Origin: Parafrankia irregularis
GTDB lineage: Bacteria; Actinomycetota; Actinomycetes; Frankiales; Frankiaceae
Assembly: GCF_001536285.1 (NCBI RefSeq)
Contig: NZ_FAOZ01000012.1
Location: 1-64,000, forward strand
Length of the DNA: 64,000 nt
Direction: 5' to 3'
Numbering within the stretch: the stretch's first letter is position 1; every line of letters begins with the position of its first letter. Made by a program: the position numbers and the translations under genes. The notes beneath the pieces were generated by a model. It was not told where the DNA came from and did no database searches. It saw only the letters and a list, made by a program, of their open reading frames with translations. Positions 44,702-53,152 of this stretch are shown here, piece by piece.

Positions 44702-45871
44702 GTGACCGAAGCAGTCATCGTCTCCACCGCCCGCACCGCGATCGGCCGGACCCGCAAGGGCAGCCTCGTCGGCCTCGACGCGTTCGAGCTGGCCGAGGCC
44801 GTCGTCCCGGCCGCCCTGGAGCGCGGCGGCGTGCCCGCGGCGGACGTCGACGACGTCGTCCTCGCCGAGTCGTACCAGGGCGGCGGGGTGATCGCCCGCA
44901 ACATCGCCGTCCGGCTCGGCCTGTTCAATGCCTCCGGTGCCGCGACGAACCGGCACTGCGCCGGCGGCCTGACCGCCGTCACGTTCGCCGCCGGCAGCAT
45001 CCGCGCCGGCATGGACCGCGTCGTCATCGCCGGCGGCACCGAGAGCCTCACCAACGCGGCCCGCAGCTCGAAGCGGGACGCCACCGGCGAGTACCAGCCC
45101 TGGATGGCCCCGTCGCACCCGGAGACGCCGGAGGCCCCCGCGTTCGACATGTCCATCACCGTCGGGGAGAACACCGCCCGGGAGATGGGCCTGACCCGCC
45201 GCGACGTCGACGAGTGGACGGTCTACACCCACGAGCGCGCGCTGGCGTCCATCGACTCCGGCGCCTTCGTCGACGAGATCATCCCGCTGGACGTCACCCT
45301 GCCCGACGGCACGACCAGGCGGTTCGACACCGACGAACACCCCCGCCGCGGCACCACCCTGGAACGCCTCGCCACGCTGCCTCTGCTGCACCCCGAACTG
45401 CCGAACGCCACCGTCACCGCCGCGAACGCCGCCGGCCTCAACGACGCCGCGGCCGCGGTGACCCTGACCAGCGACGACTACGCGGCCACCCACGGCCTCA
45501 CCCCGCTGGCACGGGTCCGCTCCTGGGCCACCGCCGGGATCGAGCCCGCGCTGACCGGCCTCGCACCCACCCTCGCGATCCCCCGCGCGCTCGACCGCGC
45601 CGGGCTCACCCTCGCCGACATCGACCTGTTCGAGATCAACGAGGCGTTCTGCTCGGTGCCGGTGGCGGCCGTGCGCAAGCTCGGCATCCGCCCGGAGATC
45701 GTCAACGTGAACGGCAGCGGGGCGAGCCTCGGTCACCCCATCGCCGCCACCGGCGCCCGGATGGTCGTCACCATGGTCGGCGAGCTTCGCCGCCGCGGTG
45801 CCTCCCTCGGCTGCGTCTCCATGTGCGCCGGCGGAGGGATGGGCGCCGCCATGATCATCGAGATCGTCTGA
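44702..45871 (+). CDS. thiolase family protein (acetyl-CoA acyltransferase)
   Basis: The 389-aa degradative-type thiolase has nucleophile C86 in NRHCAGGLTAV, NEAFCSVP (His position variant), NGSGASLGHPIAATGARM and acid/base Cys in SMCAGGGMGAA. Usual family length. It cleaves 3-ketoacyl-CoA with CoA. GTG 44702 has GAGGAG upstream. It forms a two-gene operon with the SDR and, by position, is co-controlled with the divergent minus-strand genes. Confidence 0.92.
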   Translation: MTEAVIVSTARTAIGRTRKGSLVGLDAFELAEAVVPAALERGGVPAADVDDVVLAESYQGGGVIARNIAVRLGLFNASGAATNRHCAGGLTAVTFAAGSIRAGMDRVVIAGGTESLTNAARSSKRDATGEYQPWMAPSHPETPEAPAFDMSITVGENTAREMGLTRRDVDEWTVYTHERALASIDSGAFVDEIIPLDVTLPDGTTRRFDTDEHPRRGTTLERLATLPLLHPELPNATVTAANAAGLNDAAAAVTLTSDDYAATHGLTPLARVRSWATAGIEPALTGLAPTLAIPRALDRAGLTLADIDLFEINEAFCSVPVAAVRKLGIRPEIVNVNGSGASLGHPIAATGARMVVTMVGELRRRGASLGCVSMCAGGGMGAAMIIEIV

Positions 45872-46089
45872 CCGCCGCGCCGCAACCGCCGGCATTCCCC
45901 ATAGGCGTTCCCCGCCGGCGTCCCGCTCGGATCGACACCGCCGTACCTGGTCAGAAACCGGCCACCGACGGCAACGATTCTCCCAGTGCCGGATAGTCTG
46001 CCAACGTTCCGAAAGGGAAAGGCAGCGTAGCGGCGCCGGCACGTACGGGGAGGACGGGCTGTGTCCGAGGTTGATGGGTCGAGGTCGCG

Positions 46090-47622
46090 ATGACGAGCGA
46101 CGGCGGGGCGCTGGTCCATTCGTTGGCCGAGGCGGAGGTGCTGGCCCTCGCGGCCGTCTATTCCGAGCGGATTTCCGCAGGTCAGCTACTCAGGCAGGCC
46201 GGCCTGGAGTCCGCACGGCAGCCGCAGGGGACGTCGACCGCGATCGAGTACTGGCATGCGGTCAACGCCACGCTCGTCCAGGGCGTGCTCCCCGACGCCC
46301 GCTGCCGGATTCTCACCATCGCTGCTCGCGACTTCCCCGCCAACCCGGCGTTCCAGACGGGGCTGGCCGCCGCGCAGGACGCCGAACTCGCGGGTGGGCA
46401 GCCCAGGGTCGCCGGCCAGCCCCGGAACACCGCCCAGGCGCGGCGTGCAGATCGTGAGCTGCCCACGAACGGCACCGTCATCGCCTTCGACGCCGTCGGC
46501 TACAGCGGGCTCAACATGCTGGAGCAGAGGCAGCTGCGCGACGGGCTGCGGGGAATCATCGAGGGCGCTCTGGCCGAGGCGCGGATACCCTCCGCGCTTC
46601 TGCAGCAGGACCGGGGCGACGGCTACCTCATGGTGTTCTCGGCCGACATCCCGAAAGCACGGATCGTCGCCGACTTCGTCCGCGAGCTCGGCATCGCGCT
46701 GAACGACTACAACGCGACCCATAACGAGCGCGGCCGGATCCGGCTGCGGGTCTCGATCCACGACGGTGACATCCTCGAGCACGGCACCGGCTGGGCCGGT
46801 GACACCGTGGTGATCGGCGCGCGGCTGGTCGACTCGACGCCCATCCGGGATGCGCTGGCGCACGACAAGGACGCGGACCTGGCGCTGATCCTTTCGTCCG
46901 AGGTCTTCGTTTCCGTCGTCCGCCCGCGGCTGCGCGGGCTCTCGCCGAGCAGCTTCCGCGAGGTCGACGTGTCGGTGAAGACGTTCTCGGCCACCGCGTG
47001 GCTGACCCTTCCCGGCCGCCCGCTGCCCGCGGTACCGGCGGTACCGGCCGGTCGCCCGTCAGGTACCCAGACCCCGGCCGTTCCCGTGAGCCAGAAAGGT
47101 CCGGAGGGCCCGGATCACTCGTCCGGGCTGGACGAACCGGATGGCCTGGATGCCCCGGTCCGGGCGGACGGCACCAAGTGGGACTTCTTCGTCTCCGCGC
47201 TCGAGGCCGACGAGGCGTGGGGCGCCTGGATCGCGGGGTTCCTGCAGGAGAACGGTTACCTGGTCCGCTACGACGCCTGGAATCCCGTGGGCACCAACGA
47301 GTACTGGGCACTCGACAAAGGCCTGAACTTCTCGGAACGCATGATCGTCGTGCTGTCCGAGGCCTATCTGGCTTCGGACAAGGTCCAGGCCTCCTGGGGA
47401 ACCGCGTTCAACCGCGACCGCGGCGGCCTGGACCGCAGACTGATCCCCGTCAGGATCGAAGAATGCGAACCCGGGGGCCTGCTCGGCGGAATCCGCTACA
47501 TCGACCTGGTTCCGTTCAGGAGGGACGCCGAGAGGGCCCGAAGCTACCTGGCCCAGGAGATCGATCGAGCGGTCAAAGGTAGCTACCGTCCCACCGTGGC
47601 ACCACCGTTCCCAGGCTGCTGA
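46090..47622 (+). CDS. EAD - nucleotidyl-cyclase-like - TIR protein
   Basis: The 510-aa three-domain protein starts with a helical effector-associated domain (about 10-95; LAEAEVLALAAVYSERISAG, ILTIAARDFPANPAF). Residues 125-300 resemble a class III cyclase: FDAVGYSG (D134), DRGDGYLMVF (D177), RLRVSIHDGDILE and VVIGARLVD. A Pro-rich linker (315-355) leads to a TIR domain (about 358-500; WDFFVSALEADEAWGAW, MIVVLSEAYLASDKVQASW, IPVRIEE). E404 (TNEYW) may be the NADase glutamate. Such EAD-linked proteins act in actinobacterial conflict/immune networks (Aravind-group classification). It stands alone with a good GAGGT site before ATG 46090. Its TIR is almost repeated at 63535-64000. Confidence 0.85.
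   Translation: MTSDGGALVHSLAEAEVLALAAVYSERISAGQLLRQAGLESARQPQGTSTAIEYWHAVNATLVQGVLPDARCRILTIAARDFPANPAFQTGLAAAQDAELAGGQPRVAGQPRNTAQARRADRELPTNGTVIAFDAVGYSGLNMLEQRQLRDGLRGIIEGALAEARIPSALLQQDRGDGYLMVFSADIPKARIVADFVRELGIALNDYNATHNERGRIRLRVSIHDGDILEHGTGWAGDTVVIGARLVDSTPIRDALAHDKDADLALILSSEVFVSVVRPRLRGLSPSSFREVDVSVKTFSATAWLTLPGRPLPAVPAVPAGRPSGTQTPAVPVSQKGPEGPDHSSGLDEPDGLDAPVRADGTKWDFFVSALEADEAWGAWIAGFLQENGYLVRYDAWNPVGTNEYWALDKGLNFSERMIVVLSEAYLASDKVQASWGTAFNRDRGGLDRRLIPVRIEECEPGGLLGGIRYIDLVPFRRDAERARSYLAQEIDRAVKGSYRPTVAPPFPGC
47161..47600. repeat. left copy of an inverted TIR-coding duplication
   Basis: This stretch and the reverse complement of about 63545-64000 are closely similar at DNA level. 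Long shared runs lie around GGGTTCCTGCAGGAGAACGG and CGCGACCGCGGTGGCCTGGA-like codons. The matching starts near the PVRxDGTKWDFF codons and ends just before the stop. The copies are about 16 kb apart in opposite orientation. Confidence 0.8.
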
Positions 47623-47834
47623 CCAGGGCACGCACTCCAACGGACCGGGCCCGGAACATGCCATCCCGCAGGTGGTCAGCTTTCCCGGCTGGCAGCCCCT
47701 CGCGCCCGCATGTCTGTTGGGCAAAGGATCTGACGCGCTCGCCGCCGGGCAGCGGTGTTCAATCACGGAGACGCGACCGAAAGATCACCTGGTAGTGTGC
47801 GCGGAGCATTTTCGGGAGATCATCGAGGAGAGCA

Positions 47835-48599
47835 GTGGCTTTTCGTTCTGGCCGGGCAGGGTTCGGCGGTCGCCTTGGCGCCGCAACCACCGCGGCCGCT
47901 CTTGTTTTCGCCTTTGCGCTCGGCGGATGCGCGACGGAGGATGACGGCGCCGCCGCCGAAGCCAGCAGCCCCGGTGGCGCGGCGAGCACAGCGGCAACGG
48001 CAACGCCAACGGCAAGAGCCGCATCCGACCTGAAGGCCGCCGACTACGTCTACACCGGGGGGCCGGAGACCAGCGGCTTCGAGCAGGAGCCCGGAGCAGA
48101 TGGCCTGGGCTCCGACGAAGCTGACGAGCTGGGGTGCGAAGGTGTCTTCGACTCCTCTCCGGACTCGACCGGCTGGGCGGACGGGCCGACGCTGACCAAG
48201 AACGGCGGGCTCGTCTTCGTGGGCTCCACGGCTTACATCCAGCCCGCGAAAAAAGTTGCGGAAGACGTCACGGCGGTGCGCACCCAGAAGTTCCACGACT
48301 GCGCCGTCAAGGTGCTCGGCGAGTCCATCGGTGGCGCGGATGATCCCACCCAGAGCACGGAAACGATGGGTGAGCTCGAGGAGCGGGACGTCCCGCTCCC
48401 GGACGGCGCGGCGGCCCGCTTCGCCTTGACGGTGAACATGACGACCGACGGCGTGACCGTCCCCCTCTTCATGGATATTCTGCTCTTCGGGAAAGGCCAG
48501 GTGGAGAGCATGGCCTCCGTGAGCAGCGTACTTAACCCGCCCGACGACCTCGTCACCGCCATCGCCGCCCAGATGGTCGCGAAGCTGAACAAGCAGTAG
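47835..48599 (+). CDS. secreted lipoprotein, unknown function
   Basis: The 254-aa precursor has a lipobox ALGGC with C32 after a twin-Arg-free signal (RLGAATTAAALVFAFALGG). A Ser/Ala/Thr-rich linker follows, then one folded domain from about 65 (DYVYTGGPETSGFEQEPGADG, FVGSTAYIQPAKKVAEDVTAVRT, ATAAA-free beta strands, LNPPDDLVTAIAAQMVAKLNKQ). The C-terminal domain looks like a PknH-sensor/LpqN-type alpha-beta sandwich, but this is weak. GTG 47835 has GAGGAG upstream. A nested hairpin follows the stop. Confidence 0.75.
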   Translation: MAFRSGRAGFGGRLGAATTAAALVFAFALGGCATEDDGAAAEASSPGGAASTAATATPTARAASDLKAADYVYTGGPETSGFEQEPGADGLGSDEADELGCEGVFDSSPDSTGWADGPTLTKNGGLVFVGSTAYIQPAKKVAEDVTAVRTQKFHDCAVKVLGESIGGADDPTQSTETMGELEERDVPLPDGAAARFALTVNMTTDGVTVPLFMDILLFGKGQVESMASVSSVLNPPDDLVTAIAAQMVAKLNKQ

Positions 48600-48614
48600 C
48601 ACCCCAGTATCCCC

Positions 48615-48689
48615 GTGGCCGCCGGCCACCCGCCCCGAAGAAAGGTGGGGGAAACCCCACCAGGAAAACACCAGGCGGCCGGCGGTCAC
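48615..48689 (+). terminator. nested hairpin between the lipoprotein and lipase genes
   Basis: The inner stem GGTGGGG-GAAA-CCCCACC (48644-48661) has a GNRA tetraloop. An outer stem pairs GTGGCCGCCGGCC (48615-48627) with GGCCGGCGGTCAC (48677-48689), 12 of 13 matching. It begins 16 bp after the lipoprotein stop and ends 32 bp before the lipase ATG. It could be a terminator of the first gene or a structured leader of the second. Confidence 0.55.
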
Positions 48690-48720
48690 GGAAAGCGGGC
48701 AGCGCCTAGCGTTCCGCATC

Positions 48721-50040
48721 ATGACTTCCCACTCCGACCGCCAGGTACGTTTCCGGTGGTCGCGCCTGCATCGTGCCAGCTTCCTGGCCGTGTCCGGAGC
48801 AACGGCTGCCGCTCTCATCGCACCACCGATCGGCGCTGTTCCCGCGTTCGCCACCGACCACCGCGGGCGCTGGGCTGTCCAGGACCACGATGGCACGGCC
48901 GGCCACCGCGCCCCGTGGCGCGGAGATCTCGTCTCCTCGACCCCACTCACGACTTTGGCGGATCGGGCCGACGTCGAGGCGTTTTTGCGTGCACAGAGCT
49001 TCGACGCCGGCACCGTCCGGTATGGCGTCAGCACGTTTCGGCTGGTGTACCGGACGGTCGACGCCCACGGCGCACCGACCACGGCCAGCGGACTGCTGGC
49101 CATACCGGAGAACGACAACGGGCGCCTGCGGCCGGTCCTCTTCGCGCACGGTACGCAGATCTTCAAGGGCGACGCTCCCTCGACGTCCTCCGACGGGTTT
49201 CTCACCGGACCGCCGATCACCTTCGCCGCCGCCGGTTTCGCGGCGGTGGCACCCGACTATCTCGGCCTCGGTGAGGGACCGGGGCCGCACCCGTGGATGG
49301 ACGTCCCGTCGGAGACGACCGCGTCGCTCGACCTGCTGCGGGCCGCCCGCTCGTTCCTGGCCGGCCGTGGGACCCAGCTTGGGCGGGACGTGCTGGCCAC
49401 CGGGTTCTCCCAGGGCGCGTCGGCCGCGCTGGGGCTGGGCCGAGCCCTGCACGACGGCGCGGACCCGTGGTTCCGGCTCGGTGCCCTCGCGCCGATCAGC
49501 GGTGGCTACGACTTCCAGAACGCCCAGATCCCGGCCATGCTCGACGGCGAGTTGCACCCGAAGTTCTCCGTGGCCTACACGGCGTATCTGCTGGTGGCGT
49601 ACAACCGGCTTCATCACATCTACGACACGCCCGCCGCGATGTTCCAGCCGCCTTACGTGGACGTCGCCGAGCTGTTCGACGGAACGCACCAGGGCCTGGA
49701 GGTTCTCAACGGACTTCCCGACACACTGGCGGACCTGCTGACACCCCAGGGTTTCGCGCTGCTGGCCCACCCCACCGGCGCGTTCGCGCAGGCACTGACG
49801 GTACTCGACAGCGTCTGTTCGGGCTGGGCTCCGGCGGCCCCGTTCCGGCTGTATTACAGCCCTGGTGACGAACAGGCGGCGAACCTCAACTCCATTCACT
49901 GCCAGGAGCGGTTCGCCGCCGGCGGCAGGCGGGTTCGACTTGTCGACCTGGGGGTCAACCGCGACTACAGCGGTTTCGTGCACGAGGGATCCGAGCTGCT
50001 CGGCACAGCCGCGATCGTCCGCTGGTTCCTGACCCTCTGA
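48721..50040 (+). CDS. secreted lipase/esterase (alpha/beta hydrolase)
   Basis: The 439-aa exported hydrolase has a signal peptide of about 44 residues (SFLAVSGATAAALIAPPIGA, cleavage after PAFA). The mature enzyme contains VLFAHGTQIF and VAPDYLGLGEGPG, as in secretory lipases (LIP/Streptomyces lipase-like). The nucleophile elbow GFSQGA has S230, and the late acid/His are around LYYSPGDEQAANLNS and GFVHEGSE. It hydrolyses esters outside the cell. The gene ends 32 bp before a strong bidirectional hairpin. Confidence 0.85.
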   Translation: MTSHSDRQVRFRWSRLHRASFLAVSGATAAALIAPPIGAVPAFATDHRGRWAVQDHDGTAGHRAPWRGDLVSSTPLTTLADRADVEAFLRAQSFDAGTVRYGVSTFRLVYRTVDAHGAPTTASGLLAIPENDNGRLRPVLFAHGTQIFKGDAPSTSSDGFLTGPPITFAAAGFAAVAPDYLGLGEGPGPHPWMDVPSETTASLDLLRAARSFLAGRGTQLGRDVLATGFSQGASAALGLGRALHDGADPWFRLGALAPISGGYDFQNAQIPAMLDGELHPKFSVAYTAYLLVAYNRLHHIYDTPAAMFQPPYVDVAELFDGTHQGLEVLNGLPDTLADLLTPQGFALLAHPTGAFAQALTVLDSVCSGWAPAAPFRLYYSPGDEQAANLNSIHCQERFAAGGRRVRLVDLGVNRDYSGFVHEGSELLGTAAIVRWFLTL

Positions 50041-50072
50041 ACAGACGAGCCCCCACCGCGGCCACGCTTCGT

Positions 50073-50112
50073 CCGTTCCTTTTCAGGCACCCCGGTGTCT
50101 GAAAAGGAACGG
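50073..50112. terminator. strong bidirectional terminator hairpin
   Basis: CCGTTCCTTTTCAG (50073-50086) pairs perfectly with CTGAAAAGGAACGG (50099-50112). The stem continues through a G-T pair and CACC/GGTG to a 2-nt loop, about 19 pairs in all. The A/T runs in the stem serve both directions. It lies between the convergent lipase and TetR genes. Confidence 0.85.
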
Positions 50113-50134
50113 AGATGTCGCGCTGACCGCCTGC

Positions 50135-50767
50135 CTACCTCGGTGCGCGCAGGCCGTCGAAGAGAACGGCGTTGAGACGTGCGAACCGGTCGGGGGCCCC
50201 CTCTGCGTCCGCGTGGCGCAGAGTGGCGAAGGCACCCGCCAGCAGGGCGAACAGATCGTCGACGTCGATGTCGCCGCGGACTGCGCGGTCCCGCTGCGCG
50301 CGCTGGAGAAGGGCGTGCAGAGTCTCGCGCAGACGAGCCGCGACGTCGGGCGCGGCGGTTCGTATGTCGAAGTCCGTTCCGGCGAGCGCGGCCTTGAGCG
50401 GCCTGCTCTCGATTCCCTCCGCCAGCATTCGGGCCAGCATGGCAAGCAGCGCCTCACGGGAATCGGCATTCGTGGCGTATGTGGTGGCATCCGCGACGAG
50501 CTGTTCCACCTGGTCGACGACGACCGCCGCGAACAGCGCCTCCTTGGTCGGGAAATGACGGTGTACCGTGCCGGCGCCGACGCCCGCATGTCGGGCGATC
50601 TCGTCCAGCGGAACGGACAGGCCGTCGGCCGCGAACAGGTCACGGGCGGCGCGGAGCACTCGCGCCCGGTTTCGCCGCGCGTCGGCACGCAGTGGACGCC
50701 CGGAGACCGACGTGCTCGGGTCTGTTTCTGCCGCCGCCGTGCCTGCGATGCCCGTCCGGTCCGTCAT
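50135..50767 (-). CDS. TetR family transcriptional regulator
   Basis: The 210-aa regulator has HTH ADARRNRARVLRAARDLFAADG, VPLDEIARHAGVGAGTVHRHFPTKEALFAAVV, the canonical TetR pattern. The C-terminal domain is of the SCO1712/TetR_C_21-like sort (LLAMLARMLAEGIESRPLKAAL). ATG 50767 with GGGAG upstream. It diverges from the aldo-keto reductase gene, and three dyads in the 152-bp gap are likely targets. Confidence 0.9.
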   Translation of the reverse strand: MTDRTGIAGTAAAETDPSTSVSGRPLRADARRNRARVLRAARDLFAADGLSVPLDEIARHAGVGAGTVHRHFPTKEALFAAVVVDQVEQLVADATTYATNADSREALLAMLARMLAEGIESRPLKAALAGTDFDIRTAAPDVAARLRETLHALLQRAQRDRAVRGDIDVDDLFALLAGAFATLRHADAEGAPDRFARLNAVLFDGLRAPR

Positions 50768-50849
50768 GGCACCGCACTCCCTTCCACATTCGCGGCCGGC
50801 TACGTTCCTGCGCGTTCCACAGTCTGCGCCATGAGCTCCCAGCACGAAG

Positions 50850-50900
50850 CGGGGCGCCGCCCCGTACAGTGTGGTCACCACTAAGCGGGGCGACGCCCCG
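50850..50900. promoter_or_regulatory. triple-dyad operator of the TetR/aldo-keto reductase pair
   Basis: CGGGGC-GCC-GCCCCG (50850-50864) and CGGGGC-GAC-GCCCCG (50886-50900) are two 15-bp copies, each preceded by AAG, with centres 36 bp apart. GTGGT-C-ACCAC (50871-50881) lies exactly between. The right dyad ends 19 bp before the reductase start. It suggests cooperative TetR binding. Confidence 0.7.
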
Positions 50901-50919
50901 GATAGATGGAGGAGATCCT

Positions 50920-51939
50920 GTGGAGTACGCACCGCTGGGGCGATCCGGCCTCAAGGTGTCGCGGCTGGCACTTGGGACCATGAACTTCGGCGCCGGTCCC
51001 GGCGCGCCCTGCGACGAACCGGAGGCACGCCGGATCATCGACGCCTTCCTCGACCTGGGCGGCAACATCATCGACACTGCCGACATCTACACCGGGGGAC
51101 GTTCGGAGGAGGTCGTCGGACGTGCCATCGCCGCTCGCCGGGACTCGGTCGTACTGGCCACCAAGGGCGCCGGCCCGCTGGGCCCGGGCCCGAACGACCG
51201 CGGCCTGTCCCGACGCCATCTCAGCCGCGCGCTGGACGCCAGCCTCCGCCGCCTGGGCACCGATCACGTCGATCTCTACCAGTGCCACAACTGGGATCCG
51301 GACGTGCCCGTCGAGGAGACGATGACAACCCTGGACGGGTTCGTCCGCCAGGGCAAGGTCCGCTACATAGGCTGCTCCAACTACACCGCCAGCCAGATCA
51401 TCGAATCCCAGTGGGCGAGTCAGCGGCTGGGAACGACGCCCTTCATCAGCCTCCAGCCCCACTACTCGCTCCTCGCCCGCGAGATCGAGGCCGAGATCCT
51501 GCCGGCCTGCGCGCGCCACAGCCTGGGCGCCATCGCCTACGGACCCCTCGCCGGTGGCGTGCTCGCCGGCCGGTACCGACGCGGCACCCAGCCCGCACCG
51601 GGCAGCCGCCTGCACCAGTGGCTCGCCTTCAACCCCACCGCCGCCCGATGGGCGGCCACACTTCTGCGCGACCGAAGCTTCGACATCGCCGACGGCGTCA
51701 CGGAGGTCGCCGACCATCTCGCCACCACCCCGTCAGCCGTCGCCATAACGTGGGCTCTGCGGCGTCCCGGCATCACCTCGGTGATCCTCGGCCCACGCAC
51801 CATCGACCAGCTCACCGACAACCTCGCCAGCCTCGACCTCGACCTGCCGACCGATCTCGCCGCACGGCTCGACGACCTCTCGGCGCCGCCCAACCGGCCG
51901 GTCACCGGCCTGCCCGTCACTCTGCAGGAGGAGCGGTAA
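50920..51939 (+). CDS. aldo/keto reductase
   Basis: The 339-aa (beta/alpha)8 NADPH-dependent reductase has the full catalytic tetrad D52 (IIDTADIY), Y57, K82 (LATKGAG) and H123 (YQCHNWD). SNYTASQI and the cofactor-binding VILGPRTIDQLTDNL follow. It reduces aldehydes or ketones, substrate unknown. GTG 50920 is behind GGAGGAG. It shares a TAATG stop/start with the next gene and is probably repressed by the divergent TetR. Confidence 0.93.
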   Translation: MEYAPLGRSGLKVSRLALGTMNFGAGPGAPCDEPEARRIIDAFLDLGGNIIDTADIYTGGRSEEVVGRAIAARRDSVVLATKGAGPLGPGPNDRGLSRRHLSRALDASLRRLGTDHVDLYQCHNWDPDVPVEETMTTLDGFVRQGKVRYIGCSNYTASQIIESQWASQRLGTTPFISLQPHYSLLAREIEAEILPACARHSLGAIAYGPLAGGVLAGRYRRGTQPAPGSRLHQWLAFNPTAARWAATLLRDRSFDIADGVTEVADHLATTPSAVAITWALRRPGITSVILGPRTIDQLTDNLASLDLDLPTDLAARLDDLSAPPNRPVTGLPVTLQEER

Positions 51940-53003
51940 TGCCCGGTGCATCAGAGATCGGCCTGCTCAGGCTGGTGGCACAGCGGCTCGCCGGTGAGCC
52001 CGCGGCGACACCGGCCGAGGCGGTGCGCACCCTCGGCGGCCTGCAGGCGCAGGAACGGGGAAGCCTGCTGATGTCCGTCGCGCTGCGCACCACCGGCCGC
52101 AGCCAGGCGGGTGTGGTAGCCGCCTTCGACGCCGGCGAGCTGGTCACGAGCTGGCCCATCAGGGGCACGCTGCACACCGTCCCCGCGGAGGACCTCGGCT
52201 GGCTCACCGCGCTCACCGCTCCCCGGCTGGCAACCCTCGCCGCCCGGCGCCGAGCCGAGCTGGGACTGGACACCGCCGTCTTCGAGCGGGCCCGCGCGCG
52301 GGCCGTCGAGGCGCTGTCCGGAGGCCGCCGCCTGCTCCGGGACGAGCTCTACGCGGCCTGGGAGGCCGCAGGCATCGCCACCGGCGGCCAGCGCGGCTAC
52401 CACCTGATCGTCCACCTGGCCGAGACCGGAACGCTCTGCCTCGGCCCGGCCCGGGACGGGCAGCAGGCCTTCGTCCTGGTCGCCGAGTGGGTACGCCAGC
52501 CGCGGCAGCTGGACGGGGAGGAGGCTCTCGGCGCGCTGGCGCTCGCCTACTTCCGGGGGCACGGGCCGGCCAGCCGGGACGACTTCGCGAAGTGGACGAA
52601 GCTGCTGGCAGCGGACGTCCGTACTGCCGTCGCGGTGGCCCGGCCCAGTCTCGCCGGCCTGGACGTGGACGGCGTCGAGCACCTGATGGACCCGCTCACC
52701 CCGGAGCGCCTGGCGACCTGCCGGGACGAGGCCCGCGCCGTCCATCTGCTGCCCGGGTTCGACGAGCTGGTGCTCGGCTACACCGACCGGTCCGCGATGC
52801 TCGGCCGAAAGGACTTCCAGCGGGTCGTCCCGGGCGGCAACGGCGTGTTCCGGCCGACCGTCGTCCACGACGGCCGCATCGTCGCCACCTGGCAACGGCG
52901 CCGGCCACGCGGCCGCGGGGACACGATCGAGACGTCGCCGTTCACGAGCCTGAGCGCATCCGTGCGCGCGGAGATCGACCGGGTCGCCACGCTCCTGCCC
53001 TGA
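51939..53003 (+). CDS. winged helix DNA-binding domain protein (HTH_42/AlkX-YcaQ-like)
   Basis: The 354-aa protein of the winged-helix family PF06224 has the typical opening LVAQRLAGEPAATPAEAVRTLGGLQAQE, LVTSWPIRGTLHTVPAEDLGWLTAL, YFRGHGPASRDDFAKW, LLPGFDELVLGYTDRS and DGRIVATWQRR. Related AlkX/AlkZ proteins unhook DNA interstrand crosslinks with a QxQ/QxD glycosylase motif; LQAQE here contains Q-x-Q. Most actinobacterial members are untested. The start ATG overlaps the reductase stop by one base, with GGAGGAG upstream. Confidence 0.87.
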   Translation: MPGASEIGLLRLVAQRLAGEPAATPAEAVRTLGGLQAQERGSLLMSVALRTTGRSQAGVVAAFDAGELVTSWPIRGTLHTVPAEDLGWLTALTAPRLATLAARRRAELGLDTAVFERARARAVEALSGGRRLLRDELYAAWEAAGIATGGQRGYHLIVHLAETGTLCLGPARDGQQAFVLVAEWVRQPRQLDGEEALGALALAYFRGHGPASRDDFAKWTKLLAADVRTAVAVARPSLAGLDVDGVEHLMDPLTPERLATCRDEARAVHLLPGFDELVLGYTDRSAMLGRKDFQRVVPGGNGVFRPTVVHDGRIVATWQRRRPRGRGDTIETSPFTSLSASVRAEIDRVATLLP

Positions 53004-53152
53004 CCGGCCACGGCCGGCGCCGCTACCGGCGTCGAACCAGAACCCTCAATGGCACCTTACGGCAGGTACTCGACTGCATTCACAGCGCGAACGAGTGGTG
53101 CCGGTTAGCTTGATCACCCAAAGGTGTGCGTGAGCTGTCGAGGGGGACGCCC

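Noticed and set aside
43744-45174. Long minus-strand extension upstream of the LLM gene
   Set aside because: It crosses the AT-rich operator region and the divergent SDR and thiolase genes; the LLM family N-terminus begins at the GTG pair 43743/43749.
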